Below, one piece after another: positions 9,774 through 18,155 of a DNA stretch of 64,000 bases. Position numbers and translations under genes: made by a program. Below the pieces are notes generated by a model, which saw nothing but the letters and a program-made list of their open reading frames with translations, was not told where the DNA came from and ran no database searches. The stretch is from contig NZ_JASNNW010000007.1 of the NCBI RefSeq assembly GCF_030165005.1, forward strand, positions 62,001-126,000, read 5' to 3'. Position 1 is the first letter of the stretch; every line of letters begins with the position of its first letter. Source of the DNA: Blastococcus capsensis. GTDB taxonomy: Bacteria > Actinomycetota > Actinomycetes > Mycobacteriales > Geodermatophilaceae.

Positions 9774-10841
9774 ATGGCCAGCAGCAAGGACGCCGTCGTG
9801 CTCGACGTCGACGGGCACGAGGTGCGGGTCTCCAACCCGGAGAAGCCGTACTTCCCCGAGCGCGGCATCCGGAAGATCGACGTCGTCGAGTACTTCGTCG
9901 CCGTCGGCGAGGGGATCCTCTTCGCGCTGGAGGACCGGCCGACGACGCTGGAGCGCTGGCCCGGCGGGGTGTTCGAGGGCGCCCGCATCTCCACGCGGAC
10001 CGACAACACCGGTGACGCCTTCTACCAGAAGCGGGTGCCGAAGAACGCGCCCGGGTGGATCCCGACCGCGCACATCACCTTCCCCAGCGGCCGGACCGCC
10101 GACGAGATCGCGCCGGACTCGGTGGCCGTGGTCGCCTGGGCGGCGAACCTGGGCACGCTGACCTTCCACCCGTGGCCGGTGTCCAAGGGCGACGTCGAGT
10201 CCCCGAACCAGATCCGCATCGACCTCGACCCGCAGCCGGGCACCGACTTCGCCGACGCCGTCCGGGTGGCCCCGCACGTCCGCGCGCTGCTGGCCGAGTT
10301 CGGCATGGAGGGCTGGCCGAAGACCTCCGGCGGGCGCGGCGTGCACATCTACGTGCCCATCCAGCCCCGCTGGACCTTCTCCGAGACGCGCCGGGCGGTG
10401 ATCGCCTTCGGCCGGGAGCTGGAACGCCGACTGCCCGACCAGGTGACGATGTCGTGGTGGAAGGAGGAGCGCGGCGAGAAGATCTTCCTCGACTACAACC
10501 AGATGGCCCGGGACCGCACGATCGCCTCGGCGTACTCCATCCGGCCCAAGCCGCACGCCCCGGTGTCGGCCCCGGTCGACTGGGACGAGCTGCCCGACGT
10601 CTCGCCGTTCGACTTCGACGTCCTCAGCATGCCGGCCCGGTTCCGGGAGGTGGGCGACAAGCACGCCGGTCTGGCCGAGCACGCCTTCGGCATCGAGGCG
10701 CTGCTGGAGCTGGCCGAGAAGCAGGAGACCGACGCCGGCCTCGGCGACCTGCCCTATCCCCCCGACTACCCGAAGATGCCGGGCGAGCCGATGCGGGTGC
10801 AGCCGAGCCGTGCCCGCAAGCCGGCGAGCGATCGGGACTGA
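9774..10841 (+). CDS. LigD-type NHEJ polymerase (primase/polymerase domain protein)
   Basis: 355 residues, matching a stand-alone polymerase domain of bacterial LigD, an archaeo-eukaryotic-primase-fold enzyme that fills gaps with rNTPs or dNTPs during end joining. Motifs: VSNPEKPYFPERG at the N-terminus, RTDNTGDAFYQKRVP near residue 75, metal-binding RIDLDPQPGT with Asp150 and Asp152, KTSGGRGVHIYVPI near residue 183, and a late Asp in FLDYNQMARDRTIASAYSIRP. It complements the ligase at 7031; in many bacteria these are fused in one LigD polypeptide. No nuclease domain and no Ku gene in view. Confidence 0.9.
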   Translation: MASSKDAVVLDVDGHEVRVSNPEKPYFPERGIRKIDVVEYFVAVGEGILFALEDRPTTLERWPGGVFEGARISTRTDNTGDAFYQKRVPKNAPGWIPTAHITFPSGRTADEIAPDSVAVVAWAANLGTLTFHPWPVSKGDVESPNQIRIDLDPQPGTDFADAVRVAPHVRALLAEFGMEGWPKTSGGRGVHIYVPIQPRWTFSETRRAVIAFGRELERRLPDQVTMSWWKEERGEKIFLDYNQMARDRTIASAYSIRPKPHAPVSAPVDWDELPDVSPFDFDVLSMPARFREVGDKHAGLAEHAFGIEALLELAEKQETDAGLGDLPYPPDYPKMPGEPMRVQPSRARKPASDRD

Positions 10842-10850
10842 GCAGGCCGC

Positions 10851-11075
10851 TCAGTCGGCCAGGGCTCGTTCCTCGCGCAGCGCACGGAAGACGCGGCGGC
10901 GGAGCAGGTCGGCCATCCTCTCCGGCATCTCGTGGAACTGCATCGACAGCAGCCACCGCGGGCCCTGCACCTGCTGGCGGACGATCTCCCCCGAGACGTC
11001 GAGGATGTCGTCGTCCACCGTGATGCTGACCCGCGTCGCCGTCCCGGGCTCGGGAGCCAGTCCCCAGCCGTCCAC
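10851..11075 (-). CDS. PilZ-like C-terminal fragment, possibly truncated
   Basis: 74 residues from a GTG at 11075. The segment ILDVSGEIVRQ followed by RWLLSMQFHEMPERMADLLRRR and a basic helix resembles the second half of a PilZ domain (c-di-GMP-binding or PilZ-like). The arginine-rich RxxxR entry motif expected at the start of a PilZ domain is absent. No Shine-Dalgarno precedes the GTG, and the frame upstream overlaps the 78-residue gene in another frame. It may therefore be a 5'-truncated remnant. Stop lies 9 bases from the convergent polymerase gene. Confidence 0.5.
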   Translation of the reverse strand: MDGWGLAPEPGTATRVSITVDDDILDVSGEIVRQQVQGPRWLLSMQFHEMPERMADLLRRRVFRALREERALAD

Positions 11076-11110
11076 GAACGTACGCAGTCTGGCCGGACGT
11101 GCCGGAGCAG

Positions 11111-11347
11111 TCAGCCGGCCAGCCGCCGGGCGACCGCCCCCAGGGAGTGCGCCCGCAAGGCGTCCGGCACCGCAACCTGCACCGACAGCTCCGTGGCCGC
11201 CACCACGGCACGCAGCACATCGGCCGACTCCGCCAGCCGGTCGGCCATGACCTGGTCCAGGTCGGCGTCGTGGAGGTCCTCGATGTCGCGCAGCAGGACG
11301 GGAGCGGCGGTGCGGGCGGACAGGGCCGAGGTGGCGATGGGGCGCAT
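11111..11347 (-). CDS. Small hypothetical protein, 78 aa
   Basis: 78 residues beginning MRPIATSALSART, mostly alpha-helical by composition, with an acidic helix LRDIEDLHDADLDQVMADRL and a hydrophobic ATELSVQVAV stretch. No family recognised. The ATG has a good Shine-Dalgarno (aGGAGaaccgtc). It is immediately upstream of the PilZ-like fragment, with 35 bases between them on the same strand. Confidence 0.55.
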   Translation of the reverse strand: MRPIATSALSARTAAPVLLRDIEDLHDADLDQVMADRLAESADVLRAVVAATELSVQVAVPDALRAHSLGAVARRLAG

Positions 11348-11654
11348 GACGGTTCTCCTGGATCGGTGACGCGCCGGATCGGTCCGGCTGGTTCCCACCG
11401 TCGAGGACCAGCCGCACGACCCCACCGATGAAAGCGCAGGGTTCCCGCAAGACCGTCGCCCCGGGCGACACCGGCACCGCTGCCGACCCGCTGCGGGGGT
11501 CGGTGCCCCTCCGTAGCAGCGCCGACGCCCTCCACCCACGGACGGCCGGTCCCGCCCACCCGGACGGGTGAGGCGCTCCCCCCGGCACGTGCCGGCGCTC
11601 CAGCAGCAGGTGACCGTGGCCGATGGACGTGGAGGTCACGGCAGAGGAGAACGA
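11348..11654. other. Divergent intergenic region, 307 bases, no gene seen
   Basis: Lies between the minus-strand 78-residue gene and the plus-strand membrane protein, so it should hold both promoters. A short inverted repeat (ccgaccc ... gggtcgg, around 11495-11516) is present. No convincing -35/-10 pair was identified. Confidence 0.4.
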
Positions 11655-12074
11655 GTGAGGATCTGGTTGCTGGTGTACGGCGTGCTGTACGTCGTCATCG
11701 AGCTCACGGGTTCCGCCCTCCAGCGGATCGGCTGGCCGCAGCTCACCGCCCTCGACGTGGCCACCGCGCTGGTCGACGCCTTCCTCACCGTGTCCGTGAC
11801 GCTGGCGGTCCTGCTGGCCGCCCAGCTGGGGGCACGGCGCTGGGGCGCGCGCCTGCTCGCGGCGGGGCCGGCCGGAGCATTCGCACCCGCCGTCCCGGAC
11901 CGGCCGATCGGCGTCCGCTCCTGGCGCCCGGCACCGCTGGCCCTCCCGGCCCCGGCACCCGCGCCCGCTCCGGTGCACAGCACGTACTCCGTCGGCGCCT
12001 ACGGCTCCGGCACGGGCCGGCGCGGGCGGCGCCTGGCACCGTCGTTCCCGGAGGAGCCCGGCCACCTGCTGTGA
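11655..12074 (+). CDS. Small membrane protein, unknown function
   Basis: 139 residues from a GTG preceded by AGAGGAGA. Two hydrophobic segments (about residues 3-20 and 33-58, IWLLVYGVLYVVIEL and FLTVSVTLAVLLAAQLG) predict two membrane spans. They are followed by a Pro/Ala-rich tail with a PAPAPAPAP run and a basic C-terminus GTGRRGRRLAP. I do not recognise a family. The gene precedes cspA in the same direction, 159 bases away. Confidence 0.6.
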   Translation: MRIWLLVYGVLYVVIELTGSALQRIGWPQLTALDVATALVDAFLTVSVTLAVLLAAQLGARRWGARLLAAGPAGAFAPAVPDRPIGVRSWRPAPLALPAPAPAPAPVHSTYSVGAYGSGTGRRGRRLAPSFPEEPGHLL

Positions 12075-12233
12075 GCCCGATGCGGGGCCGTCACCACGGT
12101 GGCGGGAGAGTCGCAGGTCACAGTTGTGCGGCTCCGGTGTTCCCTTCTGGAGATCTTTGGCTAGGGTTGTGCCGTCGGGAAGGCCCTGCGCTATGGCAGG
12201 ACCCCGGCGCACCACCTCAGCTAGGAGCGAGCA

Positions 12234-12437
12234 ATGCCCGAAGGAACTGTCAAGTGGTTCAACGCCGAGAAGGGGTTCGGCTTCGCCACCCCCGACGGTG
12301 GCGGACCGGATGTGTTCGTCCACTACTCGGCCATCCAGTCCAGCGGGTACCGCTCGCTCGATGAAGGCCAGCGCATCGCGTTCGACATCGAGCAGGGCCA
12401 GAAGGGCCCGCAGGCTGCGAACGTGACGCCGCTCTGA
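12234..12437 (+). CDS. cspA: Cold-shock protein, CspA family
   Basis: 67 residues, a single cold-shock domain with RNP1-like GFGFATPD and RNP2-like VFVHYSAI motifs on the OB-fold; binds single-stranded RNA or DNA as an RNA chaperone. ATG follows AGGAG. The 159 bases upstream form a long 5' leader, as is usual for csp genes. A TAGGGT hexamer at 12162-12167 could be its -10, but the -35 is poor. A perfect 17-bp-stem terminator follows 14 bases after the stop. Confidence 0.95.
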   Translation: MPEGTVKWFNAEKGFGFATPDGGGPDVFVHYSAIQSSGYRSLDEGQRIAFDIEQGQKGPQAANVTPL

Positions 12438-12450
12438 TCTCCTGATCAGC

Positions 12451-12489
12451 ACAGCGCCCCCGCCCGGAACATCCGGGCGGGGGCGCTGT
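12451..12489. terminator. Perfect 17-bp-stem hairpin between cspA and the convergent gene
   Basis: Arm acagcgcccccgcccgg (12451-12467), loop aacat, and its exact reverse complement (12473-12489). No U-tract on either side. It lies between the plus-strand cspA and a minus-strand gene ending at 12504, so it can terminate both. Confidence 0.85.
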
Positions 12490-12503
12490 CGTTCCGGGAC
12501 CGT

Positions 12504-12983
12504 CTACCGGGCCCGGGGCACGTAGCCGCCGATGAGCGCGGACATGAGCAGCGCCCCGTCGTGCTCGCCTACGGCGGTCGCTGCGTCGGCGAAGGCCTGC
12601 CAGCGCTGCCGCTCGACGTCGGTGGGCGCCCGCTCCGCACGGGCGGCCAGCTGCTCGAGCAGCCGCTCCCACTCCCCTTGGGGCGTCGGCCAGAGGCCGG
12701 CGAGCCGCCGGGCCTCGGCGGAGATGGCGGTGATCCGCACGATGTCGCCGGCGTGGTTGGTCAACGGCTCGATGTAGCCGGCCGACGCCAATGCCTTCGC
12801 CGCGACGATGACCTCCGCCTTGGGCAGCCCGCTCGCGGGGACGACCGCCCCGAGGAGATAGGGCGCACCGCCGTGCTTGGGCTCGTCGACCAGACGGGCG
12901 ATGGCCCGCAGCACCGGCAGGTCACGGGCGAACCAGACATCGGGCAACGGGCTGCCGGGCGCAGTCGGATCGGGAACGGTCAC
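12504..12983 (-). CDS. Hypothetical protein, winged-helix-like, 159 aa
   Basis: 159 residues from a GTG at 12983. The region YLLGAVVPASGLPKAEVIVAAKALASAGYIEPL reads like a winged helix-turn-helix (helix, turn, recognition helix, then a wing around GDIVRITAISAEARRLAG). The C-terminal helix is amphipathic (WERLLEQLAARAERAP). I cannot assign a family, and DNA binding is inference from pattern only. It is convergent with cspA. Confidence 0.6.
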   Translation of the reverse strand: MTVPDPTAPGSPLPDVWFARDLPVLRAIARLVDEPKHGGAPYLLGAVVPASGLPKAEVIVAAKALASAGYIEPLTNHAGDIVRITAISAEARRLAGLWPTPQGEWERLLEQLAARAERAPTDVERQRWQAFADAATAVGEHDGALLMSALIGGYVPRAR

Positions 12984-13018
12984 TCCCCCAGTCTCCCCGC
13001 CCCCCACGCACGGCGGCG

Positions 13019-13301
13019 CCCCGCCTCCCGGTCGGCGTCGTCGTCCTGACCATGAGCGAGGACGACGGCACCGTCTTCGCCGCCGTCCGGGCCGGAGGCC
13101 GCTTTCCCGCAGCTCACCGCCCCGGAGCACGAGGTGCTCGACCTGGTGGCCGCCGGCCGTTCCGACGCCCAGATCGCCGCGACCCTCCACCTGTCACCGA
13201 AGACGGCGCGCAACAACGTCTCCAACGTGCTCACCAAGCTGCAGGTCACCGACCGCGCGCAGGTGATCGTGCGGGCGCGGGAGGCCGGACTGGGCCGCTG
13301 A
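13019..13301 (+). pseudogene. Remnant of a LuxR-family response regulator (internal deletion)
   Basis: Two pieces of a NarL/LuxR response regulator lie in different frames. From 13019 the frame reads a receiver-domain end, VGVVVLTMSEDDGTVFAAVRAG. After about 13099 the shifted frame reads the HTH domain, with QLTAPEHEVLDLVAAG, AQIAATLHLSPKTARNNVSNVL and a natural C-terminus AREAGLGR at a TGA (13299). The linker that should read ARGYLLKG and the residues after it are missing. The receiver Asp region upstream of 13019 is also missing. Confidence 0.75.
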
Positions 13302-13342
13302 GCGCCGGGAATGGCCCTTCGCCCGGGTTCGTTCGACCAGTC

Positions 13343-13759
13343 ATGACGACCTCCCCCCAGAAGCCCCAGGTCAGCAAGACCGACGAGGAGTGGCGGGCGC
13401 AGCTGTCCCCGGAGGAGTACGCCGTGCTCCGCAAGGCCGGCACCGAGCGCGCCTGGACCGGCGAGTACGTGGACACCAAGACCGTCGGCGTCTACGAGTG
13501 CCGCGCCTGTGGTGCGGAGCTGTTCCGCTCGGAGACCAAGTTCGACTCGCACTGCGGCTGGCCGTCGTTCTACGAGGCCTCCGCGGAGGACAACGTCATC
13601 CTGCGCGAGGACCGCAGCTTCGGGATGACCCGCACCGAGGTGCTGTGCGCCACCTGCCACAGCCACCTGGGCCACCTGTTCGACGACGCCCCGCAGACGC
13701 CCACCGGCGACCGCTACTGCATCAACAGCGTCAGCATCAAGCTGCAGCCGGCCGAGTAG
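13343..13759 (+). CDS. msrB: Peptide-methionine (R)-S-oxide reductase MsrB
   Basis: 138 residues. Repairs methionine-R-sulfoxide in proteins. Catalytic Cys126 is in RYCINSVSIKL, and the structural zinc ligands are the CxxC pairs Cys53/Cys56 (CRAC) and Cys102/Cys105 (CATC). GWPSFYEA and HLGHLFDD are family signatures. Convergent with hemQ; the M. tuberculosis msrB gene (Rv2674), as I recall, also neighbours hemQ. Confidence 0.95.
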   Translation: MTTSPQKPQVSKTDEEWRAQLSPEEYAVLRKAGTERAWTGEYVDTKTVGVYECRACGAELFRSETKFDSHCGWPSFYEASAEDNVILREDRSFGMTRTEVLCATCHSHLGHLFDDAPQTPTGDRYCINSVSIKLQPAE

Positions 13760-13765
13760 CCGAGC

Positions 13766-13830
13766 TACGACATCGTGATCCTCCGGATCACACCGCGGCC
13801 ACGAGCCGTCCCCCCGCTGCGCTGAGCCGA
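13766..13830 (+). repeat. Family B intergenic repeat, variant copy
   Basis: Begins just after the msrB stop. It contains the 17-base hairpin gtgatcctccggatcac (13775-13791), followed by an accgcg-cacg-gccgtccccc-gctgcgctgagc arrangement. The cluster at 45.4-45.7 kb has the same arrangement, but its hairpin reads gcggtcctccggaccgc. The two arm changes are compensatory. Confidence 0.65.
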
Positions 13831-13833
13831 CCC

Positions 13834-13877
13834 GCGATCGGCGTCGGGAGGCCCCCGGCCCCCGCGACGCCGATCGC
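13834..13877. terminator. Perfect 13-bp-stem hairpin between msrB and hemQ
   Basis: gcgatcggcgtcg (13834-13846) pairs exactly with cgacgccgatcgc (13865-13877) around an 18-base GC-rich loop. It is positioned between convergent stop codons (13759 and 13893). No U-tract. Confidence 0.75.
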
Positions 13878-13892
13878 CAGGCGTGCTGCGCC

Positions 13893-14612
13893 TCAAGGCA
13901 GGTCGTTGACCAGCTCGGCGACCGGCTTGCGGGTGCCGGTGTAGAACGGCACCTCCTCGCGCACGTGCCGGCGGGCGCGGCTGGCCCGCAGATCACGCAT
14001 CAGGTCGACGATGCGGTGCAGCTCGTCGGCCTCGAACGCGAGCATCCACTCGTAGTCGCCCAGCCCGAACGAGGCCACCGTGTTGGCCCGCACGTCGGGG
14101 TACGGCCGCGCCTGCATGCCGTGCTCCTTGAGCATGTCCCGCCGCTCCTCGTCGGGCAGCAGGTACCACTCGTAGGACCGCACGAACGGGTAGACGCAGA
14201 CGAACCGGCGCGGTTCCTCGTCGGCCAGGAAAGCGGGGATGTGGCTGCGGTTGAACTCCGCGGGCCGGTGCAGCGCCATCTGCGACCACACCGGCTCCAG
14301 GCGCCGGCCCAGCGCGGTGCGCCGGAGCCGGGTGTAGGCATCCTGCAGCGCCTCGGCCGAGGACGAGTGCCACCAGACCATCAGGTCGGCGTCGGCCCGC
14401 AGCCCGCTCACGTCGTAGGTGCCGCGGACGACGACGTCCTTGCCGGCCAGCTCCTCGACCAGGGCGGCCGCCTCGTCGGCCGCCGCCCCGCGCTGCTCGT
14501 CCCCGAACGGCCGCGCCAGCTTGAACACCGACCACATCGTGTAGCGGATCAGCTCGTTCAGCTCGTTCGCCCGCTTGCCGACGCTGCGTCCCTCCACCTG
14601 CTGCTCGCTCAT
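13893..14612 (-). CDS. hemQ: Coproheme decarboxylase HemQ (ChdC, chlorite-dismutase family)
   Basis: 239 residues. Last enzyme of the coproporphyrin-dependent haem pathway of Gram-positive bacteria: it oxidatively removes two propionates of coproheme III to give haem b. The segment [22 protein letters not shown] carries the catalytic-type Tyr141, and [18 protein letters not shown] the likely axial His164. DYEWMLAFE is a family signature near the C-terminus. It is in the hem cluster with hemG and hemE on the same strand, separated from hemG by a small membrane-protein gene. Confidence 0.93.
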   Translation of the reverse strand: MSEQQVEGRSVGKRANELNELIRYTMWSVFKLARPFGDEQRGAAADEAAALVEELAGKDVVVRGTYDVSGLRADADLMVWWHSSSAEALQDAYTRLRRTALGRRLEPVWSQMALHRPAEFNRSHIPAFLADEEPRRFVCVYPFVRSYEWYLLPDEERRDMLKEHGMQARPYPDVRANTVASFGLGDYEWMLAFEADELHRIVDLMRDLRASRARRHVREEVPFYTGTRKPVAELVNDLP

Positions 14613-14672
14613 GCCCCCATCTTCCTCCGCGGCGAGGGCGGCACGAGGGCCGGGCGGGTCAGGTGTGCGGGA

Positions 14673-14864
14673 TCACGACCAGGGTCGGTGGTTGCGTCCG
14701 GGCAGGCAGGCCAGCGCGGCCAGCGCCAGCGCGACGCCGACCAGCTGCTCGGGCACCGTGCTCGCCCGACGTCCCCGCAGGGCCATCTCGAGATGGCTGA
14801 CGGCGTCGAGCGCGACGCTGCCGGCCGCACCGGCGATCAGCCCACGCGCGAAGGTCCCGGTCAT
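14673..14864 (-). CDS. Short hydrophobic protein between hemQ and hemG
   Basis: 63 residues starting MTGTFARGLIAGAAGSVALDAVSH with a second hydrophobic stretch EQLVGVALALAALACL. The first 35 residues resemble a small actinobacterial membrane-protein family whose members are, as I recall, more than 100 residues long with several further spans. This copy ends early with RNHRPWS, so it may be shortened by deletion. Function unknown. Confidence 0.5.
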   Translation of the reverse strand: MTGTFARGLIAGAAGSVALDAVSHLEMALRGRRASTVPEQLVGVALALAALACLPGRNHRPWS

Positions 14865-14916
14865 GCACCGCCCCTGCCAGGCACGCCGGCGAAGTCGACC
14901 CGTGCCGGTGCGCTGG

Positions 14917-16290
14917 TCAGCCGAGGAGCGCGTCGACCGCGGAGTGCGCGTCGCGGATGCAGGCCGGGATGCCCACGCCCTGGAAGGCGGCTCCGGCGAT
15001 GGCCAGGCCCGGTACGTCGCTGACCGCGCGGCGGATCGCGGCCACCCGCGCCGGATGGCCGACCAGGTACTGCGGCAGCCCCCCGCCCCAGCGCACGACC
15101 GCCGTCTCCACCGGCTCCGGCCGCGACAGGCCCAGCAGGTCGGCGACGTCGGCCACCACGGCGGCGGCGAGGTCGCCGTCGGTCCGCTGCAGTTCGGACT
15201 CGTCGCGGAACCGGCCCACCGAGGAGCGGACGAGGAGCACGTCGTCGCCCAGGTGCGGCCACTTCGCCGACGACACCGTCACACCCTTGACCAGCCGGCG
15301 GGTCACCGGCGGCACCAGCAGGCCGGAGCCGGCGTCGGCGTCCTGGGCGGGGAAGGCCATCGCCACCACGGCCATCGAGGCGTACGGGATGCCCTGCAGC
15401 GGCCCGACCGCCCCCGGGGCGACCTCGCCGAGCAGCCGGGCGGCCTTGCCCGCGGGGGCGGCGACGAGCACGGCGTCGGCGGGCAGCAGCTCGGGTGCCG
15501 CCGTCGGCCCGACGGACAGCTCGAAGCCCGATGCCGTCCGGCGCAGGGCATGGGCGGGGGTGCGCAGCCGCACCTCGGCGCGGGCGGCGGCGACCAGAGC
15601 GGCCGGTAGGGAGCCGATGCCCTCGTCGACCGTGCGGAACACCGGGCCGTCGGCGTCGCCCCGGCTCCGGTCGCCCGCCTCGCGCGCGGCTGCGGCGGCG
15701 GCCAGCACCGACCGCTCCGTGGCCAGGTGCGCGGCCAGGACGGGCATGGTGGCCTGCAGCGAGAGCTCGTCGGCCCGCCCGGCGTAGACCCCGCCGAGGA
15801 GCGGCTCCACCAACCGGTCGACGACCTCGTCGCCGAGCCGCTCGCGGAGCAGCCCGCCGACGGCGACGTCGCCGTCGACACCCAGCGGCGGCAGAGCGGC
15901 CTCCGCCCGGACCCGGGCCACGCCGTCCGGGGAGAGGAAGCCGTCGAGGCCGTCGGCCGACGCCGGGACCCCGAGGACCGTGCCGGCCGGCAGCGGGAAC
16001 CGTCCCTCGGGCAGCACCACCGACGCCTGCGTGGTGCCCGGGGAGACCAGCCGGTCCCCGAGGCCCAGGGCCTCGACCAGCCCGACCGCCTCCGGCACCC
16101 GGGCGAGCATCGCCTCGGGCCCGGTGTCGTACCAGTGCCCGGCCAGCCGGATCCGGTGCAGCTTGCCGCCGATCCGGTCCCCGGCCTCGAGGACGACGAT
16201 CTCGTCGTCGGGACGCCGACGCCGCCACTCGAAGGCGGCCGCCAGGCCGGTGATCCCGGCCCCGACCACGACCAGGCGGCGCCGGGTCAT
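14917..16290 (-). CDS. hemY: Coproporphyrinogen III / protoporphyrinogen oxidase HemG (HemY type)
   Basis: 457 residues, FAD-dependent oxidase. The N-terminal dinucleotide-binding motif [18 protein letters not shown] and [13 protein letters not shown] lead, and the C-terminal [18 protein letters not shown] is the typical FAD-contact region. In organisms with hemQ this enzyme oxidises coproporphyrinogen III. Its ATG overlaps the hemE stop as ATGA (16287-16290), implying translational coupling with hemE. Confidence 0.93.
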   Translation of the reverse strand: MTRRRLVVVGAGITGLAAAFEWRRRRPDDEIVVLEAGDRIGGKLHRIRLAGHWYDTGPEAMLARVPEAVGLVEALGLGDRLVSPGTTQASVVLPEGRFPLPAGTVLGVPASADGLDGFLSPDGVARVRAEAALPPLGVDGDVAVGGLLRERLGDEVVDRLVEPLLGGVYAGRADELSLQATMPVLAAHLATERSVLAAAAAAREAGDRSRGDADGPVFRTVDEGIGSLPAALVAAARAEVRLRTPAHALRRTASGFELSVGPTAAPELLPADAVLVAAPAGKAARLLGEVAPGAVGPLQGIPYASMAVVAMAFPAQDADAGSGLLVPPVTRRLVKGVTVSSAKWPHLGDDVLLVRSSVGRFRDESELQRTDGDLAAAVVADVADLLGLSRPEPVETAVVRWGGGLPQYLVGHPARVAAIRRAVSDVPGLAIAGAAFQGVGIPACIRDAHSAVDALLG

Positions 16291-17381
16291 GCGCCCGGGG
16301 TGGTGGGGTGGGACGGAGCTGCGGTCAGCTCGTGGACCAGCGCCGCGACGTGGGTGAGCACATCCGGGTCGGTGTCGGGCAGCACGCCGTGCCCGAGGTT
16401 GAAGATGTGCCCGCGGGCGGCCGAGGCCTGCTGCACCACGCGGCGCACCTCGCGGTCGACGGTCTCGCGGTCGGCCAGCAGGACGGCGGGGTCGAGGTTC
16501 CCCTGCAGGGACCGCCCGGAGCCCACCCGCCGGGCGGCGTCGTCCAGCGGCACCCGCCAGTCGACGCCGACGACGTCGGCCCCGGCCTCGCCGATCAGCG
16601 GCAGCAGCTCGCCGGTGCCCACGCCGAAGTGGATCCGCGGCACCCTGTCCTCCCCCACCCGGCCCTCACCGAGCCCGTCGAACACCGCCCGCGAGTGCGG
16701 CAGCACCCGCTGCGCGTAGTCGGCCGCCGAGAGCACACCGGCCCACGAGTCGAACAGCTGGACCGCCGAGGCGCCGGCGTCCACCTGCGCGGTCAGGAAC
16801 GTGGTCGCCGAGACCGAGAGCCGCTGCAGCAGCCGCGACCAGGCCTCGGGCTCGGCATACATGAACGCCTTGGTGCGCGCGTGCTCCTTCGACGGACCAC
16901 CCTCGATGAGATAGGTCGCGAGGGTGAAGGGCGCGCCGGCGAACCCGATCAGCGGCGTCGCACCGAGCTCGGCGACCAGCTGACGGACCGCCGTCTGCAG
17001 GAAGCACAGCCGCTCGGGCTCCAGGTCCGGCAGCGCATCGACGTCGGCCACGGTGCGCACCGGCTTCGCCACCACCGGTCCCACACCCGGCTTGATCTCG
17101 ATGTCCACCCCGGCGACCACCAGGGGCAGCACGATGTCGGAGAAGAGGATCGCGGCGTCCACCTGGTGCCGGCGCACCGGCTGCAGGGTGATCTCGGTGA
17201 CCAGGTCGGGGTCCTGGCAGGCGGCGAGCATCGCCGTGCCGGCCCGCAGGGCGCGGTACTCCGGGAGCGAGCGACCGGCCTGGCGCATGAACCAGACCGG
17301 GGTGCGGCTCACCGGGAGGCCACGTGCGGCGCGGACGAGGTCGGAATCGGCCGGGGACGCCGACACGGGAGCGGGACTCAC
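16287..17381 (-). CDS. hemE: Uroporphyrinogen decarboxylase HemE
   Basis: 364 residues from a GTG at 17381. Decarboxylates uroporphyrinogen III to coproporphyrinogen III. The conserved N-terminal [17 protein letters not shown] and the catalytic aspartate in [10 protein letters not shown] (Asp82) are present, as are [17 protein letters not shown] and the late [17 protein letters not shown]. The frame stays open far upstream (to 19631) only because of high GC; the start is set by the family N-terminus. Divergent from the DUF3000 gene 105 bases away. Confidence 0.95.
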   Translation of the reverse strand: MSPAPVSASPADSDLVRAARGLPVSRTPVWFMRQAGRSLPEYRALRAGTAMLAACQDPDLVTEITLQPVRRHQVDAAILFSDIVLPLVVAGVDIEIKPGVGPVVAKPVRTVADVDALPDLEPERLCFLQTAVRQLVAELGATPLIGFAGAPFTLATYLIEGGPSKEHARTKAFMYAEPEAWSRLLQRLSVSATTFLTAQVDAGASAVQLFDSWAGVLSAADYAQRVLPHSRAVFDGLGEGRVGEDRVPRIHFGVGTGELLPLIGEAGADVVGVDWRVPLDDAARRVGSGRSLQGNLDPAVLLADRETVDREVRRVVQQASAARGHIFNLGHGVLPDTDPDVLTHVAALVHELTAAPSHPTTPGA

Positions 17382-17473
17382 GACCGACGATCCTCCCAGA
17401 CACCCGCCGGCCGCCCGATCGCCGCATCCCGCGGGTGTGCGGCGCGTCGGCGCCCGTGTGCTGGTTCCCGGCC

Positions 17474-17479
17474 TACTCT
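17474..17479 (+). promoter_or_regulatory. Candidate -10 (TACTCT) for leaderless transcription of the DUF3000 gene
   Basis: TACTCT ends 7 bases before the GTG at 17487; no Shine-Dalgarno is present. This geometry is usual for leaderless actinobacterial mRNAs. No clear -35. Confidence 0.35.
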
Positions 17480-17486
17480 GCGAGAC

Positions 17487-18116
17487 GTGGAGCCACGCGA
17501 CCTGGCCGGCGCCCAGGAGCAGAGCGGGGATGCCGACGGCGTCCCCGCCGCGTTCCGCGCCGCCCTCGACGCACTGGCCGCGGTGCGGGCCCGGCCGGAG
17601 ATCGAGCTGGAGCACATCCCCGCCCCGAAGCGACTCGCCCCCTTCGCCCATGCGATCGGTGCCCGGGTGCCCGATCCGGACGGCGAGGACGAGGACGATG
17701 AGATCGCCAGCGCCCGCTTCATCGTGCTGTTCGACCCGCAGGGTCACGAGGCCTGGCACGGGACGATGCGCTGCGTCGGCTACCTCTCCGCGGCGACGGA
17801 CGAGGAGCTGGTGGACGACGCCATGTTCTCCGAGGTGGCCTGGAGCTGGCTCACCGACGCGCTCGGGGACTCGGGGGCCGCCCACCACACCGTCGGGGGC
17901 ACGGTCACCCGCACCGCGTCGACCCGGTTCGGCGAGCTGGCCGGCCCCGAGCACTCGGTCGACGTCGAGATGCGGGCGTCGTGGACGGCCGAGGACACCG
18001 ACCTCGACCGGCACCTCCTGGCCTGGCTCGAGGTGGTCGGCAACGCGGCCGGCCTGCCGCCCCCCGGCGTGCGGTTGCTGGGTCCCTCCGACCGGGTCGG
18101 TAGCGAGACTCTCTAA
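17487..18116 (+). CDS. DUF3000 family protein
   Basis: 209 residues from a GTG. I recognise it as the actinobacterial DUF3000 family by its position between hemE and RNase D (as Rv2680 in M. tuberculosis, from memory) and by [36 protein letters not shown] and [11 protein letters not shown]. No catalytic motif is evident; the protein is acidic and looks cytosolic. Function unknown. Confidence 0.8.
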   Translation: MEPRDLAGAQEQSGDADGVPAAFRAALDALAAVRARPEIELEHIPAPKRLAPFAHAIGARVPDPDGEDEDDEIASARFIVLFDPQGHEAWHGTMRCVGYLSAATDEELVDDAMFSEVAWSWLTDALGDSGAAHHTVGGTVTRTASTRFGELAGPEHSVDVEMRASWTAEDTDLDRHLLAWLEVVGNAAGLPPPGVRLLGPSDRVGSETL

Positions 18117-18155
18117 CATCGTTCCTGGCACAGGGGTCCGGAGCCCACTGCGCCG

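Noticed and set aside
7307..10009. 900-codon minus-strand open frame
   Set aside because: Antisense shadow of the ligase, peptidase and polymerase genes; composition is typical of GC-driven frames.
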